In this document: one piece after another, positions 12,314-22,699 of the stretch
How positions within the stretch are numbered: position 1 is the first letter of the stretch
How the letters are laid out: each line of letters starts with the position of its first letter
Assembly (NCBI GenBank): GCA_905116865.2
Contig: CAJHNH020002446.1
Coordinates: forward strand, 815,001-879,000
Direction: 5' to 3'
Source of the DNA: Candidula unifasciata
Lineage: Eukaryota; Mollusca; Gastropoda; Stylommatophora; Geomitridae
DNA: 64,000 nt
Position numbers and translations under genes: made by a program
The notes under the pieces: model-generated
Told to the model about the DNA's origin: nothing
What the model saw: only the letters and a program-made list of their open reading frames with translations
Database searches by the model: none

Positions 12314-13576
12314 GTAACATGTTCTTTTTTTTTTTTTTTTTTTTTTTGATTTCTGAAACATTATATGATTTTTAATATGTAGTTCTGTTTCATTTCCCAC
12401 CATCAGTTGCTAGCAAATTATCATTGTTAATATACAGTTGGTGACAAAGAATCTAAAAGTAGCAGTCTTCAGGCCAGATTTACTTGTTTTGGCAAGGAGG
12501 GTAGATGGCAAACTACTTAGGTCAAAATTGTTATATGTATTTCAATGTAATGTGTAATTTGTCAGTACTGTTTTTTCTGACTATAAATTGCACAAATGTG
12601 TGAAACCATAAAACTTTATTTCAAGATGTGTAAATTTGGCCTTGCAGCAACATAGGCAAAGCTGAATAACAGGGGAAACATTAAAAAAAAAATGTATTCT
12701 ACGCAGTCTTAAAATTGAATTAAACTGGTGTAAAAACAGTATAGCATCTCAGAACCAAGTAAATTTAATTGAAAAAAAAAGTTTTTTTTTTTTTCAAACA
12801 CGCTGATGGGATTCATTATACATACTTTTCTTCCTCAGGGATCACAATTACCACCTGTCGTGTGCAACATATATACAGCAAGTAAGAAAATCAACTGAAC
12901 CAGGACGAACCCTGATATTTGCAGATTATTCCCTAGTATATTGAACCATTTCACATATACGAGACAAGCTACACAAAGTGCTTTACATAAGATAATGGAG
13001 CATTGTGAACAGAATCATTAAAGTGTGAGCTTTAAGAAGGCCAGAAAAAGGAGGAAGAGAAGGAGCAGAAGAAGAAGCAGCAGAGGCAAAAGATGTTGGA
13101 TATTTATGCTTGTCGGTTCTGCACAGAGTCAAGTTCAGATGAATTTATTCAAGAACCAACATCATGGCACTCTGTACATTCCTATATGCGCTTCATCCCC
13201 ATTTTCAGCAGCCAACGCAGAGTTCCGATACTACTTGTGCCAGTAGCAGTCAGATTATAGCATAGACTGTAATTCTGCATAGAATATGTAAATTGTAACA
13301 GATTGTAGGAGTCTATATAGTAAGTTATAATATAGTTTAATTGTACTTCTTCAAAAATTGTGATTATCATATTGTGCAATTTATCTTTGGGTTATTTAAA
13401 GTTATCTGGGATATTATTTTTTGTGTGTGTTTTATACAATATATTAATACCTCATATGCAAATGTTTGAAGAAATTATGTTTTGAAGACACAATACTTAG
13501 TCTTCTTTGGTGAGTTACTTTGCTGTGGTGAGTTCAAAGTTGATCTTTCCTAAGGTATAACACTGTCTATTTACAG
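12314..13576 (+). other. GST intron 4
   Basis: AT-rich, with a T-tract just after the donor (about 12328-12347). It carries a reverse fragment (about 13145-13260) of the repeat family best seen at 27835-28160. An open frame at 13025-13246 partly overlaps that repeat and is not considered a gene. Confidence 0.6.
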
Positions 13577-13711
13577 ATTGCAAGTGAGAATGGGTCAGGC
13601 TTTTTAGTTGGCAAAACTTTATCTATGGCTGATGTCAGTTTACTGGAAGTCCTGCTTACAGCTGTTGAATACTTGGGCATAGAAGTGTTGGAACCTTATC
13701 CAGCTGTTCAT
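13577..13711 (+). CDS. GST exon 5 (aa 133-177)
   Basis: Phase 0 at both ends (ATTTACAG|ATT ... CAT|GTAAGT). Encodes IASENGSGFLVGKTLSMADV and onward. FLVG-LSMAD contains the conserved N-capping and hydrophobic staple motif (Ser148-x-x-Asp151) needed for GST folding. The helix that follows ends in EVLEPYPAVH. Confidence 0.94.
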
Positions 13712-13994
13712 GTAAGTACTTATTATTCTTGTCTCAACAGTTTATGCAGGACTTATTGGATTAGCATTACTTTACCAGGGATTCATACAGCCGTGCTTAC
13801 CTCTGATTTTCACTAGTTTTTGTTTGTTTGTTTCGTTTTGTTTTCTTTGTGTGGTATTTTTTTGGGGGTTCACAAGCCAAAAGATGGACCCTGGAGGCAG
13901 AAAGAAAAAAAAGAGTGCCAATTGCCTGCTGAAGACATATTTTATAACTAGTGCCCTGCAAAACGAACTCACTTCCTCTCAATGACCATCATCA

Positions 13995-14125
13995 TTATCA
14001 TCATCATTTAGCGGGTCCTTTACAGAATTTCACCCTCATCACAAACCGCCTAAAAGAAACAGTCTCTTGCCAGCTCTTGCACCTGAAATTCATCGCACAC
14101 AGTGTCATACCCAGCAATTCAAATT
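13995..14125 (-). mobile_element. LINE 3' tail fragment
   Basis: The reverse complement reads as the ...VMRVKFCKGPAK end of the LINE family seen at 11500-11985, and sits beside a CATCATTATCATCATCATT tract, the complementary tail. Confidence 0.7.
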
Positions 14126-14755
14126 TATTACATTGCTGAAACCATAATTAAATACATGAACCATTACAAGAAGCCTGAGACAATAGAAAATAATTTAATA
14201 ACTCTATGGACTTGCAAGTAATGATTTAAAGATAAGAATTATAATTCATATTCATAAGATACATAATGCACAGCAAAATAAGATTAATTTAAGTCACTTA
14301 AGAATGTTAATTCGTATACAATGATACCTTGACTTAAAATTGCTCTGCATAAAAACTTTCTGAGATACAAACTATTTTTCACGTCCAATTTTTTACCTTT
14401 ATATACGAACCTAGATTTGATATATGAATGGTGATGCACTGTGCTTGTGTGCTTTTTGTTACTAAGTTCCATTTATTTGAAATGTGAAGAGTGGTGTGTG
14501 CATGCAGTTACATATTTGCTTCTATTGTATGTATCTATTTTGGTATTTGTGTAATTAAACAATACAGTTAGTTGATATACTTACAGGAAATGTTATGGAG
14601 AAACAGTATTATTTATATATCGTGTATCATTTTCAACCTGGAGCCAAACAAAACAAAGAAAGAAGAGAAAAAACAAGAAAGAAGAAAAGAACAAAATCAC
14701 ACATTGAATTAAGAGATTAGGGAAAAAATGAGAAAGAAGGCAGGCAAACTAATTT

Positions 14756-15034
14756 GTTCTTCTTCTTCCCGTTCACTGGCTGTAAACTCCGGTGGAAAGT
14801 TCTGGCTGTTTGTCCACTTCTGGACTTTTAGTCTTTTTTCCAGAACCTGAGTGTTGAGTGTGCATCCATTTTACAGATATGACTCATTTGCATGCAGCTG
14901 TCGATTCGTTGCCTCTCAGGCAGGTGCACTCCGACTTTGAAGAAAGCTCCCAATTAGTTGACTCTCACAACATACTTTTAGGTAGGCAGTGGGTCTATTC
15001 TTGTTTTCCCTACAATAGGGCCCCATAACCCATG
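14756..15034 (-). mobile_element. GAA-tailed SINE, full length
   Basis: Reverse copy with TTCTTCTTCTTCCC tail to a GGGCCCCATAACCCATG end. Flanked by GGCAAACTAA (about 14743-14752) and GGCAAAACTAA (about 15035-15045), a probable target-site duplication with one inserted base. Confidence 0.85.
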
Positions 15035-15699
15035 GCAAAACTAACTTTTTTCAAGCAATATAATATATCCAAGTTCATCATAGCTACAGTTCTCGAGAAA
15101 GCAGATTTGTATAAGGAAATGGATGTGGCCAAAGTATCTACTGTGTCATTTTAAAAACAAAAAGTTATGGAAGAAATGGTAAATTTACTAATTTTTTGGA
15201 TAAATAACATTCAACTGAAAACATATAGTATATCTCAAAATATTATCTGTTTAAAACCTCCAGCTATTTACAAAAATCTGTGGCAGAACTTGCCATGCAC
15301 TACAATCACATAAATCTAATAATATATACAAAATAAAATAGCCAAAAGTATGTTTTAAAAACATAAACACTCCTTGTCTGGAAAAAATATGTTTTCAAAA
15401 TACAGTCTAAAAGAGTTTAACTTAATATTTTTTGTCTAAATGCTGTTGCAACAACAGCAACAACTTCTACTGCATTGTTTTCTAGAATAAAAAGTGCAGA
15501 TACCAATCATAGAGTGTATTTAAAAAAGTGCCCGTATGCAAAACAATCTATTACAGTAGTACTGTTTAAAAAAATGTCTAAAAATAAAAATCTGCCGGCA
15601 CTGTGTACAGTTGTGTACAATCAGAAAAGGGGAAAAAAGTCCTGCTATTTCTATGCACTACTACTACAAGATATTCCTGTCATCACCATCATCATCATT

Positions 15700-15960
15700 T
15701 TCAACTAACACATTTGCTGTTTGGCCTTATAGTGAGGAACAGTTTGCAGTCCATTGATTGATGGGTTGTACTAGTCATTGCCATTCCATTTATATGTATT
15801 TTTATGATGTCTTTAATGTCATCCGTCCATATTATCCTTGGGCTGCCTCTTGCTCTCATCATCGTCATCATGTGCCAGATGTATTGCTCTCGCACATCTG
15901 TTTAGGTACAGCTATTTGATCTTCTGGTTCTCAGTAAACTAGTTGCAAGATCTTGGTCTT
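15700..15960 (-). mobile_element. LINE 3' remnant
   Basis: Reverse-strand translation contains RARGSPRIIWTDDIKDIIK and MDCKLFLTIRPN. It is related to the plus-strand remnant at 44335-44590 (IDDIKELLYRHE, MDRKLFLPQR). Such GRPR-W-DDI blocks are typical LINE C-termini. Degenerate. Confidence 0.7.
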
Positions 15961-16274
15961 GCAAACTCTCTGATTGCATTATTTTCACTTTGCCACAGAG
16001 TTTAAGTTGCCAGCTTTTTTCAGGCATCTCATCTCACAGGCGTTAATTTTACATAGACAAGCCGTGGCCAATATTAAAGTTAGGCATTAGCACTGTGTAG
16101 GAATGAAGAATCAGTTTGCTGTATAATATATATATATTTTTTTTTCAGTTATGTTTTTTTTAAAAACAGTTTATACTTGTGTTTTGGCATCTTGAGAAGA
16201 GGGTCAGTTTGTACAAAAGTGAATTTTGATATCTTTGACATTAAAAAAAAATACATTTTTTTTTTCATCTACAG

Positions 16275-16397
16275 AAACTCTACAATGGAGTCTCTTCTAT
16301 TAAACAAATTGCTGCTTTTCTCAAAGGACCGCAGAGGAAGAGGAAGAATGATGAACGCTACGTTGGGGATGTAAAACACATTCTGCAGTGGGAGTAA
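16275..16397 (+). CDS. GST exon 6, C-terminus (aa 178-217)
   Basis: After CATCTACAG the frame reads KLYNGVSSIKQIAAFLKGPQ, then RKRKNDERYVGDVKHILQWE and TAA. The FLKGPQRK block corresponds to the FLQPGSPRK segment of alpha GSTs and the final residues to their C-terminal helix. An ATTAAA poly(A) signal lies about 145 bp downstream. Confidence 0.93.
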   Translation, partial: KLYNGVSSIKQIAAFLKGPQRKRKNDERYVGDVKHILQWE

Positions 16398-16541
16398 ATG
16401 TGACAGGCTAAACTCCTTTCTTCACTCTGTCAGTTTCTGACTGAACGCAATAGAACACATTTGACAGTTAGTAATAATAATTATAATCCACACTGAGGTT
16501 CAAATTATGGCAGAACTATTTTATGTTTACATTTTTAAACT

Positions 16542-16547
16542 ATTAAA
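16542..16547 (+). terminator. Candidate GST poly(A) signal
   Basis: ATTAAA, the commonest variant hexamer, about 145 bp after the stop codon. A canonical AATAAA at 17075-17080 is an alternative end. Confidence 0.45.
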
Positions 16548-16549
16548 TG

Positions 16550-17640
16550 TATCTTTCAAATGTCATCTTTATTTTGATCAGCTATAAACCATTTTAAAAG
16601 TAAATGCATATTTCATTTCAAATATTATATTAATCTAATTGTGTGTGTTTGACTTTTTAAAATTACAGCTGTGTAATCACAGTTTATATTAAGGGGTTAT
16701 ATAGTATATTTGTAGTTACAGTTATTAAAAGATGGCAAGACATGAGACATTTCTAGTAATATGAAACTGCTATTTTGAGTGTGATAATTTCCCAGTAAAA
16801 CATAGGATTTAAAAAGAAACAAAGCCTAAAATATGCACACAAATATTTCCCCCTGTTTTGATTTATTTATCAACATCCACCTCACTTTACAAAAATGTTG
16901 AAGAGATACAGGCATTGTTTTAAAATAATATATCAGAATTTAAAAGAGCAATTCCCCACTGTGTGTAGAGACTGACACTTGAGTGAAAATAGCTACAGTC
17001 ATCACTATTAAGCTGCAAAGAACAGTGACCTGACAATTAGCAAGTCTAGAAAGTCTAACTAAAGCCTTAACAAAAATAAAAGTGTGCATAAATACACACA
17101 CACACACACACACTTTAGAACATGACACTAATAAAAACCTTAATGGAAGGAAAAGTCAAGTGTAGGAGCTAACCATGGGAACATAAAGATAACTTTAAGT
17201 GATAGATGGACAGGTGTGTCAAAGTGTACAGCTGGTATGACAGTGTGATTGACTTCAGTCTAGGTTAAGATGTATGTTTCATATTTATGTCATTATTTCT
17301 TCGCTACTTTGTTTTTATCTTTATTTGTTTTAGTAATGTTTTGTAATTTCTAAAATATATCGCATAAATCATGTTAATTGGTTAGCTAAAAGATCATCCA
17401 CACTGCAGGTTGAACTCTTCAGTCTACAAATACTCTTTTTCACTTATCAGTACATTCTTCACTGTTTGATGGCATACAACCCAAATTCTGTGTTGGTTTA
17501 AAATTCTTAATTGGCCACATGTGTATGGTTTAACCCCTTGTGACTTACTATACTTGTAACCTGATCAAGGTCTGTTTTACAGCCATCAATTTAGTCATTT
17601 AGTCATCTCCCTGGTTGCCCTCCATGTATTAGCTGAGACC
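16550..17640. other. 3' flank of GST
   Basis: AT-rich DNA with a short CA run (17095-17113) and no recognised gene or repeat family. Confidence 0.5.
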
Positions 17641-17850
17641 CTTTGCAAAAAAGAAAAAAGGGTAAAGATGTGAACCAGCGTCACTGGACATGGGTATAAA
17701 CCATAAGTGCTCTGTCACCAGTATGGACAGCTGATAAGAAACTGTCCGCCTGTGTCACCGTCTGCATGAAACTCCATAGCTGCAGCGATGTTCCTCTATT
17801 TACCCCAGAGTGTTAACTCTCATATCCATATCCTGTGTTTAATGTGTGTG
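17640..17850 (-). mobile_element. tRNA-related SINE fragment
   Basis: Reverse complement of the distal part of the element at 40590-40910: shared blocks are GGTAAAG-TGTGAACCAG, ATAAACCATAAGTGCTCTG-CACCAGTA, GGACAGCTGATAAG and TTTACCCCAGAGTGTTAACTCT. Confidence 0.7.
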
Positions 17851-17879
17851 CGTTGTCCATCAAGATGATGACCACTCTT

Positions 17880-18141
17880 TTCATCAAGTATGAGTACGAA
17901 GATGACTGATGAGGCCGATGTGGGCTCGAAAGGTTCTTGGACAGTGAGAACAGGGAATGAGTGTTGTGCTAGGAAGGGGATCTCCTGCAGTCACCTTTCT
18001 GTCCAACCTTTTCCTAATTAGTCTTGCTGTTCTGTTTGCTTCACATGTAGCCGCGCCCTTGTGTAGAGCTGCACGCCATGCATTTCGGTCTTGAGAGGCA
18101 GCCTTCCAATCAGTGTCATTCATCCCAAACGCTTTATCCAT
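17880..18141 (-). mobile_element. LINE C-terminus with C2H2 zinc finger
   Basis: The 85-aa reverse frame carries WKAASQDRNAWRAALHKGA, RLIRKRLDRK and a terminal C2H2 finger (C-x2-C ... H-x3-H) in IPCSHCPRTF...GLISHLRTHT. This arrangement is a familiar C-terminus of non-LTR retrotransposons, so it is not a transcription factor. Confidence 0.8.
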
Positions 18142-18275
18142 ATCCTAGAGGCTGGGTGAACCCGAGGAACTGTCCGGTTTCGAACACCAGCCAAGGGCTG
18201 CAGCGAGTCACAGCTGGATTTGAAAGTGAGTCTCCTATTGACGCTGCCCCTTCATTCCCTTTCTTCAACAAGCCC
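18142..18275 (-). mobile_element. tRNA-related SINE head
   Basis: In reverse orientation it shares with 40615-40730 the blocks GAGGCTCACTTTCAAATCCAG, CTGCAGC and GTTCGAAACCGG, then GGTTCACCCAGCCTCTAGG. The GTTCGAAACC block resembles a Pol III B box (GGTTCGANNCC). Confidence 0.6.
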
Positions 18276-18773
18276 TTGTAATAAATCTTTGGATTGTTCA
18301 TCTCCTCCTACAACTCCAGTCAATGAGAAAGTATAGCTAGGAGAAAATTTGCATCTGCAGTCATAATAAGGTTGTCATTACTGCAGTGACCTCGCTAGTC
18401 AGACTACTTGTGGTCTGAAGATTTGAGGCCTGCTACAAGTGTACCACATTTATTATTTATGCAGTTATCTATGTATTTTTATATTTAATCAGAGACAATA
18501 GGAGTTAAAACAAAGATACCATGAGCAGGGACAATTCAGAAGCAACAGCTCAACAGAACAGAGTGTACATGGCAGCATTTTTTGATGACACACAACTCAT
18601 GAAATTACATTAATTAAATCTGCTTTATTTTATTATCAAATGTACTCTTCAGTTCGTTGTATTAATATATGAAATACAATTAGTAACCTCCAAAATGTGC
18701 TTTCTTTTTCTTTCTTTTAATGAAATGCATTACTTAGTTCTTACTTTTAAATAAGTAACACTAATCTAAGAAT

Positions 18774-19231
18774 TTCTTGTGTGATTCCAGTACTAACTTA
18801 TGGATGCGAGAGCTGGAAATCAACGAAAAATCTAGACACAAAATTAGACAGTTTTGAAAATAAATGCCTCAGAAGAATACTAAATTTCAAATGGTCAGAT
18901 TTCCGAACCAATGCACAAATAAGGCAAGAATCCAGGCAAGAGTATGTGTCTAATTCTATACGAAAACGTCGCTGGAACTATGTCGGCCACGCCCTTAGAA
19001 TGGATAAATCAAGACTCCCTTACCAAGCCCTCATTTGGACACCACAGGGGAAAAGATCTCGTGGAAGACCAAGGGAAACCCTACGTAGAACTATCATCAG
19101 GGAAGGCTCGCTCATGGGCCACTCAAACATCCAAGACCTACAACAGATTGCAACGAATTGCCATGCATGGAGAGTCATGACCTCTGCCCTATGTGCCGCA
19201 CTCGACACAAGAGGAAAGACTAACTAACTAA
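18774..19231 (+). mobile_element. 5'-truncated LINE with (CTAA)n tail
   Basis: Open frame 18781-19227 encodes the post-RT region: IPVLTYGCESWKSTKNLDTK, ENKCLRRILNFKWSD, RRWNYVGHALRMDK and GRPRETLRRT, ending SALCAALDTRGKTN. It is followed by (CTAA)n. CTAATCTAAGAAT (18761-18773) and CTAATCTGAGAAT (19232-19244) form a 13-bp target duplication with one mismatch, so both ends are defined. The uninterrupted frame suggests a recent insertion. It lacks RT and EN domains, so it cannot move itself. Confidence 0.85.
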
Positions 19232-19244
19232 CTAATCTGAGAAT

Positions 19245-20424
19245 AAGATGATGGTGATGAAGAGGAGAACAATGACAAGATAAATAAACACATGATGAAG
19301 AAGATCATCAGCAGCAGAATTGCTATTGTGGTGATGATAACAAGCAACAATGATGCTAATTAAAAGCATTTCCCATATAAATTATTTGATGTTATCATGG
19401 AAAACTACATTGAGGAGAACTAGGTCACAATCAGCATCCTGTCACATAAGCTAAGGTATTAAGGCCATGGTAAATGTCATGGTGGCTTAGAGAGACAGGC
19501 GATGACGGATGCAGTTTCTGGAAAACGAGGCAGAGGCTAAAGGTGATGGAATGGTTTCCATTCATAACAACAAAGTGATTACACTGGATAGAATGGAATG
19601 GAGAAATGAACTGTGAGCAAAAAATGAGCAAAAGTTACAGTGCGTAGTGGAGCAACTAAACAGTTTTACGTGCAGATTATTGTTTATATATTAATATATT
19701 TTTTGGGGTTAAAAAAAAGATTTGCAAACAGGAAATTGAGGGAGAGAGAGAGAGAGAGAAAAAGAGAGAGAGAGCGAGAGAGAGAGAGAGAGAGAAGGAA
19801 AGGGGCAGCAAAGTGAAATAATTTGGTTACATTAAAAGACATAAAACACTTATAAAGACCATATTAGATAGAAAAGGGGAAGGCGGGTGATCAAGGGGTA
19901 GACAGTGATATAAATAGAAGGATACTATTAAGAGATGGAAGAGCAGAAGACAACCAAAACTAAAAACTGTGAAAATGCACTACAGCCAAACTTCATTTTG
20001 GAGATGATTGACTGAGTTTTCTAATACATGCTGTGTACTTCGTCTAGTGAAGTCTAGTCACTTGCTTCAGTTTCTGTTGGTAAAACTGTCATCAGCATAC
20101 CTTTGTTTATTATTCTTCCACTGATAGTCCAGACAATTCAACTTGTTGAAGAATGATTTCTATAAATGAGTTGAGAATGCCTGAGGATAGGACACATCGC
20201 TACTGCACTCCTTTTTATATTTATAGTTAGGCTGAGTAGAAATGGTAAGACTCCTACTAATTCTGCTCTTACTATTTCAAATATCCATAAAGATAAACTG
20301 CAGAATATAATTACTATTTTTGAAAGTACACTTAAAGTATACTGAATTTGACAATGTATTCTTCTACAACTTCATACCAATAATACATACACTATGTAAT
20401 ATTGAATAATCAAACGTTATATGG
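19245..20424. other. Intergenic, simple repeats
   Basis: GAT/GATGAT-rich DNA, then a (GA)n run at 19738-19798 with a few interruptions, then AT-rich sequence. No gene recognised. Confidence 0.6.
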
Positions 20425-20640
20425 TTAGTTGCCTGTCCTTCACAGGAAATTGCAGAACCAAACGTGGTTGTATGGTTTTCTAGGCAAATTTACGTCCAGT
20501 AGTTTGCCATTGCTTTCTGGACGGTCGGCTTTCTTGATACCACTGTCGAAACCAATACATGGCGCTTGGCCTGCAGCTTGGATCGAACCCGGCATTATGA
20601 AGCGTTCGCATCGACTTAGCCACAGAGCCGACTAAACGTA
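20425..20640 (-). mobile_element. tRNA-derived SINE
   Basis: Reverse copy of the element at 53105-53325. Read in reverse it has the B-box-like GGTTCGATCC, AAGCTGCAGGCC, then TTGGTTTCGACAGTGGTATC, ACCGTCCAGAAAGCAATGG, CTAGAAAACCATACAACC, and ends CTGTGAAGGACAGGCAACTAACC. The reverse-strand 3' end carries a short CTAA-type tail. Confidence 0.8.
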
Positions 20641-20924
20641 ATATATAAGCATAAATATCCATTGTGAAAAAAAACAAAAAACTATTCATCCCAATTATAG
20701 CTATTATATGGGTTGAACAGGTTGTCTAAATTACTACTACTATTATGTTGTGTTGTTACAATTGGGCATTCCCTTGAATGCTAAGTTGTTCAATGCAGCA
20801 GTCCCTCAAAGGTACCTCTACTGATTGTTCCCTTAAGAAGTTGGTTTTAGTGTCTCCTGTCTTGACCTTGAAGACGTGGTTCACTAAGCTTTACGCCCAG
20901 ATCACGCAGTCGTGTTGGCGTCAG

Positions 20925-21070
20925 AGATTCATCATTATTCATCATCAATTAGCAGGTCCTTTACTGAATGTTGCTTTCTTCTTGGCACATCTGGAAGTCT
21001 CTCTTTCTCTAGCCAATTCCCCAGCCCCATGTGTTTCCATATCCAATGCAGCTTCACTGTGTTGTATCAA
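20925..21070 (-). mobile_element. LINE 3' tail fragment
   Basis: CATCATTATTCATCATCAATTAGCAGG followed by TCCTTTACTGAATG is the complement of the ...TFCKGPA(T) terminus and GATGAT tail of the LINE family at 11500-11985. Confidence 0.65.
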
Positions 21071-21489
21071 CTTTCGCAGAGGTCAGTATCTGCGTTGTTT
21101 TCGGTTGTTTTCCGGAATTTGCGCTTTCTGTCACCGTTCTCTCCAACCCACAATGGTGTTTAACATGGACAAAATACTTAAGCTTACTGCTGTTACTAGG
21201 AGATCATGATCTCATTTCATCTTGATCCTCGTGTAACTTACGGTGTCATGGTATAGTGAACAGAAGAGTGCCCGTGTGTGTGCTTTATGTATGGGGGCTT
21301 TCGGGGCACTCACGTATTCACTAATTCCATAGTTTGAATGATTGGCAGTTCACTATATGGAAATGGCTAAGGTTACCCGACCAGGATGGTCACTGATAAA
21401 CAGTAAACAGGTCACGGGTAGTGAGTATACTTTGGAGCTTTTCTCCAGACGATGTCGGTATAGTGGGTAATGATCAGGTAGAGAGATTG

Positions 21490-21800
21490 GCTGGATCTGC
21501 ACCACTGTTTGGTGAATTGATACATGACAAGGCAGATGTGGTCAAGGCCCTTTAGGAACAAGCAACGGAATCAGTAGAGAAACATGATTATTATGGCCTG
21601 GAGAGAATGAGGCACCTGGGTGTAACCAGATGGTCTAGCCGGCTCACTACACTCAGAGAAAAGGCAAGATGGGCATATAACCAGATTGTGACCGGTACCA
21701 TCAGTATTGGAACTTTGCGCTGGTTGCTGAAGATGAGGACGGAGCACGCATGGGAATGCCACGAGATGTCTGTGATGTCAATTCTTGACTCAACTCAGCT
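21490..21800 (+). repeat. Dispersed repeat (GACGGAGC family)
   Basis: Shares ordered blocks with 27835-28160 and 54490-54675: GGTGAA-TGATA-ATGACA-GC-GATGT, GGCCCT-T-GGA-CAAG, TTA-GG-CTG-GAGAATG, AGAAA-GGC-AGA, ACC-GTACCATC and GAAGATG-GGACGGAGC. Reverse copies are at 13145-13260 and 40255-40375. Family unidentified. Confidence 0.7.
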
Positions 21801-22318
21801 CAACTCAACTGATAAACAGTAAAACAATTACAAATCACTTTCTGCAAGATGCAAAGAACAGTGGTGATTTCACAACTCCCAAATCTTCAGATAAAAATGT
21901 ACACGGGTGTTCTATAGGAACAGCCTTGACTCGTAGGGAGAGCTATGTGCACCAGGTGACTTTGGACAGTCATCAGGCAAATATGCAAAACATCAGATAT
22001 TCCAAACATGGGAACGTGGAACGTTACGACCGTAGCACAAGGTGAACATCGGATACAACCAAGCAAACAATCAGAATTAAATACAACATTATGCTGAAGC
22101 TGGAAACCAGAAAAAGGGTTGCCCAGCTGGCAAATATAGATTAGGAGAGTGAAATGATAGAGGGAGCAGGCTACCTTGTTAATTGAAAGCTGCGTCCGTA
22201 AAATAACCACTTGCCCTCAGAGAACGAGGCAAACTTGACAACATCGTCACAGAGATTCACTCCAGCAATTAGTGTATCCAGTTATCACACTTTCGGCATA
22301 ATTTACAGGTTTATTCTC

Positions 22319-22622
22319 GTCCTTTTCTTCTTCATTACCCACCGGCTGTAAGCTTCGGTAGAAAGACCTGGTTGTTCGTCCATCTGGACTTAGGCTTTGT
22401 GCCAGAGCCTGAATTGTGTGTGCACATCCGTTTTACTGGCTTATTTGTGTGCAGTTAGTTGTCCTTTGCCACCCGGGCATTTGCACTCCGACTTCGAAGG
22501 AACCCTCTCCCCCTTTTTAAAAAAAAAGTCGACTCCTACGACATGCTTCTTGTTGGGGGGGGGGGGGGGCAACGGGTCAATTCTTGTTTTCCTCTACAAT
22601 GGGGCCCCGGGTCCAATAGGAA
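22319..22622 (-). mobile_element. GAA-tailed SINE with poly(G) insertion
   Basis: Reverse copy (tail TTCTTCTTC; ACCGGCTGTAAGCTTCGGTAG; ACTCCGACTTCGAAGG; GGGCCCCGGGTCC end). Where other copies read TTTAGGTAGGCAGTGG, this one has a run of about 16 G (22555-22570). Confidence 0.85.
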
Positions 22623-22699
22623 AAGATTTCTTCTGATAGTAAAGCATTCTCATCCAAATTGTAGTCCCATCGATTGACATAAGACTTCCAGTTACCAGC

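Larger units (their letters stand above)
13712..16274 (+). other. GST intron 5, repeat-rich
   Basis: Holds a reversed LINE 3' tail (13995-14125), a full GAA-tailed SINE (14756-15034), a reversed LINE remnant (15700-15960) and a T-rich stretch before the last exon. Between 14130 and 14750, and 15040 and 15690, nothing is recognised. Confidence 0.65.
3048..16397 (+). other. Gene model: glutathione S-transferase (alpha-class-like), 6 exons
   Basis: Complete gene for a cytosolic GST of 217 aa, the usual family length; such enzymes conjugate glutathione to electrophiles. Exons are 3048-3125, 5262-5313, 8675-8807, 12181-12313, 13577-13711 and 16275-16397, all with GT/AG borders and matching phases (0,1,2,0,0). 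The N-terminal thioredoxin-like domain (about 1-78) has the LYYFDGRGR start with likely catalytic Tyr6 and Arg12, cis-Pro53 in QIP, and the QVNAIVHYIA helix. The C-terminal helical domain has the folding N-cap motif SMAD (148-151). FEE after the first exon, the YGK after helix 3 and a C-terminal FLKGPQRK segment resembling the FLQPGSPRK of mammalian alpha GSTs favour alpha class over sigma or mu. An unusual point is Val65 where Ser or Thr normally follows the glutathione-binding Gln. Class assignment is by eye. Confidence 0.93.

Noticed and set aside
13025..13246. A small Arg/Lys-rich protein
   Set aside because: It begins in purine-rich DNA and ends in a dispersed repeat also found in reverse at 40255; it is within a GST intron.
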